A stretch of 64,000 nt of DNA from Cryptomeria japonica (GCF_030272615.1 NC_081408.1:402781889-402845888); one strand, 5' to 3'. Counted from the stretch's first letter, positions 32,928 to 45,420 are shown. Notes: generated by a model not told the origin, from the letters alone. Translations and numbers: made by a program.

Positions 32928-33599
32928 ATTACTCTAGCTCCCTACTATTCTAAATAGGCTCGCCCTACAATTCGGTTGGGGGAGGGCCCTTGCGAGGACC
33001 ATGTCGATAAATCCCCATAGGAGAAATGGATTAGATGTGATTATGTACAGGAGTAGGATTGCTCCTCTTTGTCCGTTCGAGTTTCGATTTGGGTTTGAGA
33101 AATGTAGCAGAGGCCTAACTATAAACTGTATGAAGAGTGGAGTTGGTGCGATTGTGTTGGAAGAGTGACCAAGGCCTCTAGAGGTCGAGTCGAAGTAGGA
33201 AAATATTTGCTTCATATATGTGCAAAAGCGGGGCTAACTTGAACCAATCATTAAGCCCAATCTTTCCTTGGCATTCTATTGATGATGTTTTAGGGAGAAT
33301 CAGCTTCACACGGGTAGTTCAACATAGATGGGAATGGCGGAATATGCTCTTCTTGGGCCAAGCGAAGCCCTTTTCCTCCAACAAACGGTTGTACCATCCC
33401 TCTCGTGTTTAGAGGGTGGGGCCCATCTTCCACATAAACACTTGGAACTGTAGTTTCTCACCCACCCATTATCCAACTAATCTACCTCTAATTAATTAGT
33501 TCATTAATGCGTTTATTAATTAACCCCCATAGAATTGGGCGAGGCCCTTAGCCAAATTTTAGGGCAAGCCCATTTAGAATAGTAGGGGGCTAGAGTAAT
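32928..33599. mobile_element. 672-bp inverted-repeat DNA element (MITE-like)
   Basis: The first ~45 bases (attactctagctccctacta...) and the reverse complement of the last ~45 are about 85% identical. No transposase is present. No convincing target-site duplication could be fixed, so the superfamily is unknown. Diverged TIRs indicate an old insertion. Confidence 0.7.
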
Positions 33600-34734
33600 C
33601 TCGTCATCAAAGTTCAACTTTTGCCAAGCTTCATTTTAGATCCAAGTTATCTTAAGCTCTATCAACCTATTTATAATGCTACCCTCTTTTTTTTTGGTAA
33701 ATCTATGGTTTGATGTCTTCATCATTAGAAGGCTTGACCTTGGTAGTTCTCTTAAGTTTGCCTTCACTATGTATCCATCTCCTACTTAAAGTGCATGATA
33801 ATTTTACTTTATAAATGGCTAAGTGGGAGGGGACTTGTTTTTATCTTTTGAAGATACCATTCTTTCTTTCAATTCATTATTTAATTCTTCAATAAATTTG
33901 AACTATTATGGTTATAGGTATTTTGGATTATTTCTGCCTTTGAATGAAGGTTGAAAAAATTGCATAAAAAAACCTTTTTTTTCTACAATAAATTGTTCCA
34001 AGCTAGAATAGCATGGTTGCATCTTTCTACACCATAGAGACATGAACAACAAAGTGGGCAGTGGTTATGAGTTAAGGGTATTCCTGCGCTTTTTCACATG
34101 TTTTTTTTTTGTCATTAAGGCATTCTTTGTGAAGACTACAACCGAAAAGTTGGAAGTGTAAAATTATACATTGTAAATACAAAAATATAGATAATAATGT
34201 ATAATGTTTGGTAAAAGTATCAATGCTATGCTTTGATTTGTGAGAAGGTTTCAATAACAATTCAAATTATTGAGATACTCATATTTAAGATAAATAAAAA
34301 TATAATCATTTAAAATTAAAATATGAACAACTTTTCTTATAAAATATTATAAAAAAATAAAAAAGTGAAATATATTTCACATTGCCAATAAATATTGATT
34401 GATACAGTTGCCTACTTGTGATTTGAGGTTGGTAGCTTTAACAAGACATTGATGTTTTTAAAATTTTAAATTTTTCTTATATATATTTGCAAACAAGGGT
34501 TGAGGAGTCCTTGTTCATTGTATTAACTTCAAATATAAATAAGATCTTACATTTCAAATTGTAAGCAATCTAAATTGGGAAAACTCAGTGTTAAGGTTTT
34601 CTTGAAAATTAAATCATCCAAGAGAAAAGCAAACTAGTCTTGGTATTAAATTTGTAGATTGGAAAGTAAAGATAAACATTTTAGTGTGGTGTCACCTCAA
34701 TTCACATCTACTACCTCAATAACATCTTTAATTT
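33600..34734. other. No recognisable gene
   Basis: AT-rich sequence with short homopolymer runs. No conserved motif or paired repeat was seen. Confidence 0.5.
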
Positions 34735-34811
34735 TCTATTCTTTAGCATCTTCCGTAAATAGCTTTGTTAAACAAAGGAAGAATTTGATAGCTCTTTTGA
34801 CTTTCTCAACG

Positions 34812-35215
34812 TAAAGTCTTGACGATAGCCAGCTTTCCGTTGAGAACCCCAGGAACTGACAATCCGTCTCGTGTCATTCAGTACCCCGGTTTGATTCGAG
34901 TATAGAGTTGAGTGCCATTACCAATCCTTGCAACGAAACATAGTGTATTTCTGATGAAGACCCCTAGAATCGAGGGTGAATGAAGGAAGGATCCGAATGG
35001 ATGCATGGTTTCAGATGGATGGTCTAGTCAGTCTAAACTCTATTCTCCGATCAGCCCTCACCCAATCTCTCCGGTTAGTTATACTCTCCCATCCCGGGGT
35101 TTAGATTCTATACGTAACATGCCAACAACAATTAATCATGGGTGGAAGAGCCCTAGCGAATAGTAGGGGCCCTACCTACTCGGTTCAAATTCTATACGTA
35201 ACATGCCTACAATTA
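34812..35215. other. GC-richer ~400-bp insert in the first tandem unit
   Basis: Compared with the second unit (35919-35935), the sequence between ctttctcaac and tcacaattt is interrupted by about 400 bp of distinctly higher GC. It contains ttctatacgtaacatgcc twice (35104 and 35189). I see no terminal repeats and no gene. Confidence 0.5.
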
Positions 35216-36369
35216 TAACTCACAATTTATGTGGGGAGAATAAACTTTGTGGCAATGCATGAAAAAAATAAAATATATTCATAGAGGAAGAATTCTACCA
35301 TTTGTGGTCTCTTTCTTTGGGATGTCTTTCACATCTTAAGCTAGCATTGAGAAGTAGGCTTCAATATTGTGAAAGGATGACATTAAGATCAAGCTAAAAA
35401 AACAACTAGAAGAGGGCAATTAGGGAAAACTCAAGTTGCCTTCAATTTAGTGTTTAGTCCTCTTATTCCTTTTAGACAAAATGTTTAGTGAAGCTTTTAA
35501 CCTTATCCTTTCTCATTCATGAAATCTAAAATACTTGAGGTGGACATCGAGATGCTAGGATTTACTTTGTTATGGATTTATCCATATGTAAAAAATCTAA
35601 GCCAATCAACAACTTTAAAGTGCTCTCCATAGTGCAGTAATATATTACAAACACATTTTTCTAAAAGTTGGTTTCATATAGGGCCATGAAACATGATTTC
35701 TTGCTTGCATCCATAAATATTGAATTTTAGGTCCATCATTTTATGTAAAAGTAAAAACCACAATTAATAGAGTAATCTAGAAAGATAGAAATCCTAGTTC
35801 CATCTTTTAATGCAAAATTAAAACCACAATTAACAAAGTAATCTGTTCTTGAGCATCTTCCATAAGTAGGATTGTTCAACAAAGGAAGACTTTGATAGCC
35901 CCTTTGGCTTTCTCAACTCTATCACAATTTGTGGGGAGAATGAACTTTGTGAGGATGCTTGAAAAAATAAAAATAAAATTGATCCACATATAGGAAGAAT
36001 TCTCTCCATTTGCGGCCCCCTTCTTTAGGATATCATTCACATCTTAAGTTATCACTATGATAGGCCTTGATCTTGTGAAAGGATGACATTGAGATCAAGC
36101 AACAAAAAGCAACTAGAAAAGGGTAATTAGGGAAAGCTGGAGTTTCTTTCAAAATAACGTCTAGTCCTCTTATCGCTTTTAGATGAAATATTTAGCAAAA
36201 GTTTTAACCAATCCTTTATCGTTCAAGAAATCAAAAATATTTGAGATCAGCATGAAGATCTTATAATTTACTTTTTTTTTTTATAGATTTATCCTTTTAA
36301 AAAATTGTAGTGCAATTAGATATCACAAACATATTTTGCTAAACATTAGTTTGAGATAGGGCCACAAAA

Positions 36370-36760
36370 TATTGTTTCTTGTTTGTGTCCATGAAGATGG
36401 AAATTTGGGTCAATACAAAATTGAAATCCACAATCAATAGAGCAATCCATAAAGATGGAAATTTGGGTTCATATTTTAATACATAATTTAAAACCACAAA
36501 AGAATATTCCATGAAGATGGAACTTTGGGTCCATCATTTAATGCATTGAAAGCTACAATCAAAAGAGTAATCCTTAAAGATGGAATTTTGGGCTCATTGT
36601 ATAATGCAAAATTAAAAATTACAATCAATAAAGTAATCCATAAACACAAAATTATGGGTCTATAACAAAGATTGAAACCATAATCAATAGAACAATCCAT
36701 AAAGTCAAAGTTATGGGTCCATTTTCACGTAGAATTGAAAACCACAATCAACAAAGTAAT
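36370..36760. repeat. ~70-bp sub-repeat array within the tandem unit
   Basis: About six diverged copies of a unit reading ccataaagatggaattttgggtccat, then taatgcaaaattgaaaaccacaatcaatagagtaat (given here in two parts). Shorter arrays of the same sub-repeat occur at 35700-35840 and 39840-40110. Confidence 0.8.
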
Positions 36761-37011
36761 CCATTCTTTAGCATCTCCCATAACTAAGTTTATTCAACAA
36801 AGGAATAATTTGATAGCCCTTTTGGCTTGTTTCAACTCCCACGGTTTATGTGGGGGGAATGAACTTTACAGGGGTGCTTGAAAAAAAAAAAAATGATTAG
36901 CAGAGAGGAAGAATTCTCTCCAATTGTGGTCACTTTGTCTAGGATATCTTTCGCATCTTAAGTTAATGCTAGGAAGTAGGCTTCAATCTTGTTAAAGGAT
37001 AACATCAAGAT

Positions 37012-37744
37012 TGATGTATGTCAATTTCCAAACCAACAAATGCTACAAGCTATTTTTGTCTTCAGAGTGAAAGGAACTCAAAATGACATTGTTATCCTTA
37101 TATGAGACAAGAACTAACAACTATAAATACACTTCTAGTGAGAGCATTTAGTTAACACATCATAACAGTTCATTAAGACTAGGTCACGCACTAGAAAGGA
37201 AACAACGTGATCATTTATTTCTACATCATATCACAAGGGATTTACAAACACAATCGATTGCAATCTTTATTCAACCAAGACAAACCAAAATTTCACCCAA
37301 TCCTCTATTTGTTTTTTTTTGCCTTACTTTCTATAGGCATCCACGTCACACCCTCTTCAAATGACAAACTCCATTACACTTTATGCTATCTCAGATCCAC
37401 GTTGCAGAGCTCTCGACCCTTTCTTCATCCAACCGATCACTCTCTTGTAGTCGCCTATGTTTTTCCTATCCTTTCTAGCATTTTTATGTTCTTTTCGATC
37501 TGTCTGGGCATTAATCTCTCCAAGCACCTATCTCTTCCGCCCCCTCTCAATTGTAGACACCCTTCTCATAGGACAAAAACTTCCATCGATAACCGTTTTA
37601 CTAGTGCCAATGACCTCTTCATAATTGATTCTTAATAGAAGAAAAGAACTGATACACAACAAACCAATCTTGTAGAACAATGAATACAAAAAAATGAACC
37701 TCCAAAACTAGAAAAATGACATGTGCTCTGATGTTCTTGCATCA
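37012..37744 (-). repeat. 3' LTR of the 2.55-kb element
   Basis: 733-bp direct repeat of 38828-39563. The two have diverged at many positions, so the insertion is not recent. Confidence 0.87.
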
Positions 37745-37992
37745 GGCTCCAATGGAGACAAAAGAAATCATGTGCTCCGACACATGATGTCATCAATTGA
37801 ATGACACGATAACTTTCTATCAAAAGAGTCTCTTGCATTGATCCCCTGGGCATGCACAAGCGACGACCTTCCTGCAACACAAAATCAATGCAGAGTCTTT
37901 GATCTCTACGGATAGGACTGTTGTAATATTCATTTGCCTCCTTAGTCTCAAGAACATCCACTTTTTGATCCTTGATGCTTTCAAGATCAACA

Positions 37993-38529
37993 TTATGAGC
38001 ATGGACATATGATGTCAAAGCTGTCAGCTCCCACCAACATGCTCGATTTGCATTGCCATAAGGAGGCTCTCATGCCAGGATTATAGTATCCAAGTTTTCC
38101 TATGATATTCCTTTTGCTTGGTCGATCAGACCCTTTCATCTCTAATCTATTTTTAGAAGACTCGAAATGCTTCGCTTGTTGATTACTGGTCATGACATTT
38201 CCAAGTAAGTCCTCATTTTCATTACAGTTGCTATCTTCAAAAGTGAAAGCATGAACAAGATTTTCTCCATCATCAGCCTCTGAATCACTTATGGCACTAT
38301 CTTTCATCAAATCATCAAGGCGACCAAAGTCTGAGCTTTCTAAACTCTGAGAATTAATATTTTTATCATTTTCTATCACTTGGTAATCTTCTTCCTTAAC
38401 ATCTACAAAATGTTTGTAGTCTTTATCATCATCCTCATTCTTTTCTTTCTTGTCCAAATCTTGTAGTACAACACAAGTAGGAAAATACATCTTCTCCAAG
38501 GCAACCATTCTATTTGCAATCATTTCCAA
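37993..38529 (-). CDS. Acidic ORF (178 aa) inside the 2.55-kb LTR element
   Basis: An uninterrupted frame from an ATG at 38529 to a stop at 37993 encodes a strongly acidic, Asp/Glu/Ser/Asn-rich protein (KKEKNEDDDKDYKHFVDVKE, SDSEADDGENLVHAF). A basic segment (SSKNRLEMKGSDRPSKRN) and a Cys-containing end follow. There is no CCHC knuckle, protease, RT or integrase motif. It may be a degraded gag, a captured host fragment or an element-specific protein; I cannot tell. It lies centrally between the LTRs, on the strand implied by the primer-binding site. Confidence 0.45.
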   Translation of the reverse strand: MEMIANRMVALEKMYFPTCVVLQDLDKKEKNEDDDKDYKHFVDVKEEDYQVIENDKNINSQSLESSDFGRLDDLMKDSAISDSEADDGENLVHAFTFEDSNCNENEDLLGNVMTSNQQAKHFESSKNRLEMKGSDRPSKRNIIGKLGYYNPGMRASLWQCKSSMLVGADSFDIICPCS

Positions 38530-38827
38530 TTTTTAACGGAGCTTTCTTTTCTCCACTTGTTCCGAATACTTTTCCCAAGATGGGATTATCATAGGTCTCC
38601 ACATGACCCATCTCATCATTCCTTTCAAATTCATATTCTCTCAAGCAATTGTTTGTGCCCCCTCTACCCTCTGCAGTCACATGTGTCCTCTCTCCTGCAA
38701 TAAAGTCTTCCAGGGTTCAAGCCCCCCACTATCACAAACTCCTCTTCGGCAACAAATTCCTTCTAGGGTATACTTGAGACATCTTCATGCTTTTCTACTC
38801 CCAGATCTTGTAGCTTTGCTACCAAAC

Positions 38828-39563
38828 TGACTTATTTCGATTTTCAAACCAACAAACGCTACAAACTATTTTTGTCTTTAGAGCGACATGAACCTAGAAT
38901 GACATTGCTAACCTTATAGGCGACATTAACTAACTACTAACAATACGCTTCTTATGAGAGCATTCAATTAACACATCATAACATTTCATTAAGACTAAGT
39001 TGCAAACTTGAAAGAAAACAACATGATCATTTATTTCTGTATCATATGACAAGAAAAATTACAAACACAATCGACTACAATCTCTATTCAACCAAGACAA
39101 ACCGAAATTTCGCCCAATCCTCTATTTGTTTGTTTCTGCCCTACTTTCTATTGGCATCCACGTCACACCCTCTTCAGATGACAAACTCCATTACCCTTGA
39201 CACTGTCTCTGATCCACGTTGTAGAGCTGTCGACTCTTTCTTCATCTAACCGATCACTCTCTTGTACTCGCCTATGTTTCTCCTCTCCTTTCTAGCATTT
39301 TTTTTTATTCTTTTTGATCTGTTTGGGTATTAATCTCTTCAGGCACCCATCTCTTTCCCCCTCCTCTCAATCACATACACCCTTCTCATAGGACTAAAAC
39401 TTCCACCGATAACCTTTTTATCAACGCCAATGACCTTTCCATAAATGATTTTTAATAGAAGAAAAGAATTGATACGCAACAAACCAATCTTGTGGAACAA
39501 TGAACACAAAAAACAAATCGTCAAAACAAGAAAAATGACATGTGTTACGATGCTCCTGCATCA
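38828..39563 (-). repeat. 5' LTR of the 2.55-kb element
   Basis: 736-bp direct repeat of 37012-37744, next to the primer-binding-like sequence. Confidence 0.87.
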
Positions 39564-40379
39564 GAGATCAAGCTACAAGAAGCAACTAGAAGAGGGTGAT
39601 TAGGGAAGGATGAAGTTGCCTTCAATGTATCATCTAGTCCTTTATCCCTTTTGGAAATTCAAATTATTTGAGGTGAACATGGAGACTATAGAATTTACTT
39701 TGCTATAAATGTATCCATATAAAAAAATGTAAGCCAATTTCTATCTTTAAAGTGCTCCCTGTAGTGTAGGTATATATTACAAACACATTTTGCTAAATAT
39801 TGGTTTGAGATAGGGCCATGAAACATGATTTCTCATTTGCAACCATAAAGATGGGATTTTGGGTCTCCATCATTTAAAGTAAAATTGAAAACTACAATTA
39901 ATGAAGTAATCTATAAAGATGGAATTTTGGTCAATCTTTTGATATAAAACTGAAAACCAAATTAATAGAATAATCCATGAAGACCGGATTTTGGGTCCAT
40001 TGTTTAACAAAAATTTAAAAATGAAAATCAATAGAGTAAAAAGACAATTTTATGTCCATTGTTTAATGTAAAATTGGAAACTATAATCAACAGAGTAATC
40101 TAGATGATTTTTTTGGGTCCATAACTAGGTTTTCTCAATAAAGGAAGCATTTGATAACCCTTTGGCTTTTTGAACTCTCTCATAATTTATGTGGGAAGAA
40201 CACTTTTTTAGGGATGCTTGAATTTTCAAAAGAATTCTCTCCATTTGGAGCTTCTTTCTTTAGGATGTCTTTCATATTTTAAGCTAACAATAGGAATTAG
40301 GTGTCAATCTTGTGAAAGGATGACATCAAGATCAAGCTACAAAAAGCAACTAGAAGAGGGTGATTAGGGAAAGATCAAC

Positions 40380-40500
40380 TAACCTTCAATGTAGCATCTC
40401 GTCCTCTTATCCCTCTTTTGCCTTCATTGTAGCATCTAATCCTCTTATCCGTCTTTTGCCTTCAATGTACCATCTAGTCCTCTTATCCCTTTTAGATGAA
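40380..40500. repeat. Triplicated ~45-bp unit
   Basis: Three near-identical copies of a unit with ttcaatgta[g/c]catct and cctcttatcc occur head to tail at the end of the tandem family. Confidence 0.85.
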
Positions 40501-40520
40501 CTGTTAAGCCAAAGTTTACC

Positions 40521-41514
40521 TTCAATTGAGCCACATACACTTCATTAATATGGGCCTTAACCTCTCTCTTATATCTTTCTCTTATTAGATCATCTTGAAA
40601 TTTTTGTTTTTCTAGATTATAGCATATTTGCATTGCATTGATTTGGGTTTGTATGAATAGATTAATCACAAAGATAACCATTTTTTTTGTCCTTTACTAA
40701 TGAATTGTTATATTATTTTCAAATTGATCTACAGTAAAAGTTGATAATGCATCTTTTTTTTTCTTAGTATCATGTTCCCTTTTTTTAGTTTCCCAACTAA
40801 CATTGTTTGGGTCATCTTGAAACATTGACGACTCTCATCCATATTGAAATTTCTAAATAGTTTTTGAATCATTTATCAATAGAGTCACCAGCCAATGAGG
40901 GGGAAGGATAGGAATAGTTACACAAAACCAGAAACCAATACTTAGAAGCTCGAGATTACATTTTTTTTTGGGAATGGCCTAAGAATTTAGAGACCAAAGT
41001 CCCTAACAAAGTCACCAATTTGTTGGTTATCCAACTTGGTACCAATATCTTCTAAAATTATATAAATTTTTATGGTAAAATTTTGTTGTGTGAATAGCCA
41101 ACAAATGAGAGAATAAAACATTCTCTCTTTCCCTTTAAGTGTTTGCAAAACTTAGGTGGGTAGCCCTATCAACACACTAGATTCTATATGGATATAATAA
41201 ACTCATCATACTATCAACAAATATGATATTCATACAAATTAGGCAAGCATTTATTCAATATTTCTCAATTAATATTTCTTACGACTTTAATTCCCATGTA
41301 TGAATAGAATAAAACTGCAAGAATAAATGAGTCTTGTATGGATTTATCATTCTTTATACGTGATTAGGGTGACATGAATCTCAAACTAATAAGTGCCTAA
41401 TTAGGGAAAACAGTTTTCAAACACATCTACCAATTTGTATTAATTGCAACTCTTATAGTAGTTCAAAAAATAAAATACACCCTTACAATGATTGTTATTA
41501 CCTTATAATAACAT
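40521..41514. other. No recognisable gene
   Basis: AT-rich sequence with poly-T runs. Only short open frames occur. Confidence 0.5.
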
Positions 41515-41523
41515 GAACCTTCA

Positions 41524-43194
41524 CATATACCTTTTAATGGCTCCCATAGCTCGCTGAGTGCCCACTCTCACAATGTCCATTTTGAAAAATATTCTCTCTC
41601 CTCCAACAGTCTCTGGATTGCTTGGTTTTGGGCATGCTACGTCTCTGCTCGTGGTGCTCTTTTTCGGTTGGGTTTGGGTCTAGGCTTGAGTCCTCTATGT
41701 CTCCTATGATTTTGGTGGATGATGATGCTTCTACACTAGTTGCTACAAATGGTGGTCATGTCGGGGCTTCTGATGATGGTGGTCATGCTAGGGCTAATGT
41801 GGGTGCTGGCGTCCCTCTTGGACCTTTTTCTGTTGTTGGTGGGTGGAGCTTTTTCCATGTTGCCAGATTTGCTGCTACACATCCTCCCAAGGAGAAATCT
41901 TGCCCTCTTCCTTGTGCCAAGACTCCTTTGTTATGGTTTGTGGTCAAGATGTGGTTGACATTCTTGCTTTCTACCAATGTTGTGGGTTAGTGTGTAGATT
42001 TGGGTTTTGGCTTTCTATCCTTGATCTACATTGTTGGGAGAGTGATTCTTGGAAGCCTTTGGTTGCTGGTAACATTGAGATTTTCCTTTGTGCTAAGGGT
42101 GTTTTCATTACTTCATTTGCTTCTTCTGATGATTGTGACTTGGTGCTAGGCAAGTTGTGGGCTTGGGGAGTTAAGTCTCTTTTGGTCAAACCCTGGACAA
42201 CTTCTTTTAATCCTCTTACTGAACCACTCAATGTGTCCCTGGTGTGGGTTTGCCTTTCCAATCTTCCTCTTCATTTTTGGGAGCATTCTTGTTACGAGGC
42301 CATTGGCAACTCTCTTGACCGATTCTAGAAGGTTGCTATTTCCACGTCCTTCATGGGTCATTCTACTTTTGCTCGTATTTTAATCGACGTTGACAACTCT
42401 ATGCCTCTCCCTAGGGGTGTGGTTCTTATGGTTGGGGATGGTCCATGGAGTCAATCGCTAGATTACAAGGGCCTTCCCTTTCGCTGTCATAGATGCTTCT
42501 CAACTAGTCACTTAGCTTCAGATTGTTCTCTCTCATGTTGTAAAGGTGTCGCTACTTGGTGGAAAGATGCTAATGCTGGTCATTTGACTGTTGAGGCTCC
42601 TGATTTTGATGACTCTTCACATGTTGATGATTCCTCCTCCCAGGATGAGGTTGTGCCTTTTACTGTTGTTGTGGCTTCCAGTGCCTCCCTAGATCCTATT
42701 GGTGTGGCCTCCTCAGGTCTTGAGATTTTTACTCTTATTGCTCCTATTTTGTAGCAATAGTATGGTCCTGGTGAGTCTTCTCTAGGTATTGTTTTGTAGC
42801 AACATTTTGCTCCAGGTGCTGACAAACACTTTGAGGGGATTTCCTTACTTGATCCCACTTGCCATGATGTTCCTAATAATAGTATTACCTAATTTTTTTT
42901 GTTGTTGTAGGTGTAAAGGTAAGTCTCTCCCCCCTCCCCCCAAATTCTTTTGTGACGAGTTGTGGGTGATTCTCCCCACTCTTGAGGTGGGTTCCTAGCG
43001 TTGTGCTATTATGTTGTTGTTGGTTTGGTAAGCCTTTTAATAATGGTCTTCTTACCTACTGTTAATGGCATGTTTGACCTAAGCTTGTATAGGGTCAACA
43101 CCCTTATTTTCCTATCTTTCTTTTATTTTGCCTATGGGCTATCTGTATATAGGGTCAACACCCTTGTTTTGCTACCTTTAATAAGAAAAAACAC
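41524..43194 (+). mobile_element. ORF1-only LINE insertion (about 1.67 kb)
   Basis: The 9-bp string gaaccttca lies at 41515-41523 and 43195-43203 (extending to about 15 bp with two mismatches), as expected for a LINE target-site duplication. The right end is an A-rich tail (aataagaaaaaacac). Between them are a plant LINE ORF1 and then a short 3' region with a duplicated gtatagggtcaacaccc motif. No endonuclease or RT lies between, so the element lost ORF2 or belongs to a non-autonomous family. Confidence 0.7.
41574..42754 (+). pseudogene. LINE ORF1 (DUF4283-type) with zinc knuckle
   Basis: Frames 41622-41990, 41843-42328 and 42353-42754 together carry a plant LINE ORF1. The order is a variable N-terminus, WESDSWKPLVAGNIEIFLCA, DDCDLVLGKLWAWGVKSLLV, VSLVWVCLSNLPLHFWEH, FARILIDVDNSMPLPRG, and a C-x2-C-x4-H-x4-C knuckle in FRCHRCFSTSHLASDC. 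The tail is acidic (DDSSHVDDSSSQDE). At least two frameshifts break it. ORF1 proteins bind LINE RNA. Confidence 0.78.
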
Positions 43195-43203
43195 GAACCT
43201 TCA

Positions 43204-44945
43204 AATGTGAACTGAATATAAAATTTTATTTAATAATCTCTTTCCTAATACTACAAATGCCATTTGCTTTGTGGGAACATTTCTCTCTATCCTTGAAGAT
43301 CTACTAACTTGAACAAAAATGTGATGGCAAAGACTTTCTACACTTCGTCCAATCTAAAAGTTGAATTGGCTAGAATAAAAGCCAAAAAGACAAGATATGA
43401 TATTAGGAGAAGAATTGAAAACCAAAGAAACATTGATCCACTAAATTTTAAGAGTTGGAAATATTGAAAATAATAGAAAACAATCATAAAGATATTATAA
43501 ATAATAGAGCATAAGCTCTTGCAAGACCTCTACTAAACCTAGATAGATATTAACAATTATGGATTTCTAGATATCATAACCTTGTTAGTTGAGGTTAGGT
43601 CTAGGTTTGTCAAAGTTACAAAGGAACAATGTTGTTTCTTGTGAGGATCATTCGAGGAATTTTTTACTTGACAATTGATTATGAAATAGATACGAAGATG
43701 TTCTCATGAAGCTAATATTTCAATATTTGGATGATACAACTAGAGAATTTTAAAAAATCATGTTAGATGAAAGCTTAGAGTCTTGGGTAGAATTTATAAG
43801 AGTTTTAGAGATAATATGGTGATAAGGCAAACCTCAAATTAATTATTAGTGGATTTACAAATATTTTCAAGGGTCAAATTTATTAATGTTTTATTTCAAT
43901 ACAAGATTTTTTAGGCTTGTGATAAAGATCCCTACATACATGTTCCTATTTTGTAATGCCTATGATTGTAAGACTTTTTGATGAATCCTAGGCCATATTT
44001 TAGGGTTTGAGCATCCATGTCATTGGTTTCAAATTTTTTTGAAGTCTTCAAGCTATCCGTGGGTCTCATAGGTTGTTTGGCCTCGTGGACGTTATTAAAA
44101 ACATTCATTCATTCCCTCTTTACTTTTGGCATTTTCTTTGAATTCTACATTGACCTCCTATAGCAGGTTGTCGGTCACTTAAGTGCTGTTATAAAACCTA
44201 GAAGATTGTTAAGATGTGGGATAGTAGGAAGGTGCCAAATGTTTGTGGGACCAAACAAAATTTCGAATGTAGATTGTACTCCGTGCCCCTGCAAAGAGGA
44301 TGACATGGAGATGAAAGTCTGAGCCGTACTGAAAACATCATCCCCATATATGCACGAGGTGAGTAACAGAGGAAATTTTTTAAAATAGGGGAAGAGCACA
44401 AGTAGTTGAGCATGTACCAATTGTTGTGAGGGTTGTTGATACCTTTTATTCAAAAAAATGAACAAATAAAACCTATTGTTTGAAACATAAAATATCAATT
44501 TTTGTTAGGAAATGTACCAATAGTTGTTAGGAAATGTACTAATATTGTAAAAAGTAACCAATCAGGTGATGCCATATCAGCTGCACAACTATTGGGGCCT
44601 CTTTTGCACGCCTATTGGTCTCACTTTGTTTTTGGGCTGTTTTGGACACCTTGGCAAAAAGCATGCTGATGTGGCACCATACTTGATGATGTGGTGCTGA
44701 AAGCTTAGTTATAAGAAGGGGACTTGCCAAGTGAGCTACTGTAAAAAATTGGGAGTGATTCAGAATTTCCACGTAGGATTTTGAGAAGTGCGAAGTTAGG
44801 GTGCTCAACTTCTGGTGCTCTCCCCCTATGTGGCACTGTGCACTGCCCCCATCCTAGGCTCGTACCATTTGTTGTCTCTGTTGATCTCACGGGGATTTTG
44901 ACTGGCGCTTCCATCAAACTCCTGCCAGCCGTCCTTGTCCTCAAA
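43204..44945. other. No supported gene
   Basis: AT-rich up to about 44200. The part 44500-44940 is somewhat GC-richer. A minus-strand frame at 44498-44175 has a faint copia-integrase look (STFEILFGPTNIWHLP) but is not called. Confidence 0.45.
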
Positions 44946-45250
44946 GATTAAAAGATTTTATTAATGTTTGATTTTTAATAATTTATTTTAATTTTTTTTT
45001 TGACAATTCTTTATTAATTATATTTTTTAAATTTTTTTAAAGTTATATTTGTAATATAATAAATTAATAATTAATTATATATTTAATTTTTTGAATAATA
45101 AGTTATATGTTTGTGTTTTTAAAATTATTTATTAATATTTTTATTTTATATTGTTAATAATAATAATAAGTTTTTAATAAGTATATTTATTGTTGAATTT
45201 ATATATTTAAATTTTTTAATCATAATTTATATGTTTAATTTTTAATCAAG
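44946..45250. other. Extremely AT-rich stretch
   Basis: About 300 bp of almost pure A/T (for example ttattaattatattttttaa), with no gene. It separates degenerate repeats from the LINE fragment to the right. Confidence 0.8.
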
Positions 45251-45420
45251 ATAATATGATACAATAGAAAAGATATAAATACTAGATTAAATTATGTTCT
45301 AGACAATAGGGAAGGATGCCCTAGAAGGGGTTTCAAATAAATAGATTTATCTATTGTTTCCCTTGACAACCACTAAACAAATATTTAGAGACTAGTGATA
45401 GCAAACGTATCCCAAAAGAA

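Larger units (their letters stand above)
37012..39563 (-). mobile_element. Non-autonomous LTR retrotransposon (2552 bp)
   Basis: LTRs 37012-37744 (733 bp) and 38828-39563 (736 bp) begin TGA[T/C] and end TGCATCA. They are flanked by aagat (37007-37011) and gagat (39564-39568), a 5-bp TSD with one change. Uninterrupted neighbouring tandem units (gacatcaagatcaagctac) show the empty site. A primer-binding-like TGGTAGCAAAGC lies beside the right LTR on the minus strand. The 1083-bp interior has no gag or pol domain but one acidic ORF. Confidence 0.88.
34735..40520. repeat. Tandem family of ~0.9-1.1-kb units (about four copies)
   Basis: A recognisable start (ttctttagcatcttcc...caacaaaggaag...tttgatagc) recurs near 34739, 35853, 36760 and 40113. 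The same order follows each time: tgtggggagaatgaactttg, a gaagaattctctcc block, gtgaaaggatgacat, gatcaagctac, and a ~65-75-bp sub-repeat. The third copy is interrupted by an LTR element (37012-39563) and the first by a ~400-bp GC-richer insert. No coding sequence is seen in the unit. Confidence 0.8.

Noticed and set aside
44175-44498. Copia integrase-like fragment
   Set aside because: Only a short faint resemblance (EILFG, HLP) and no neighbouring copia domains.
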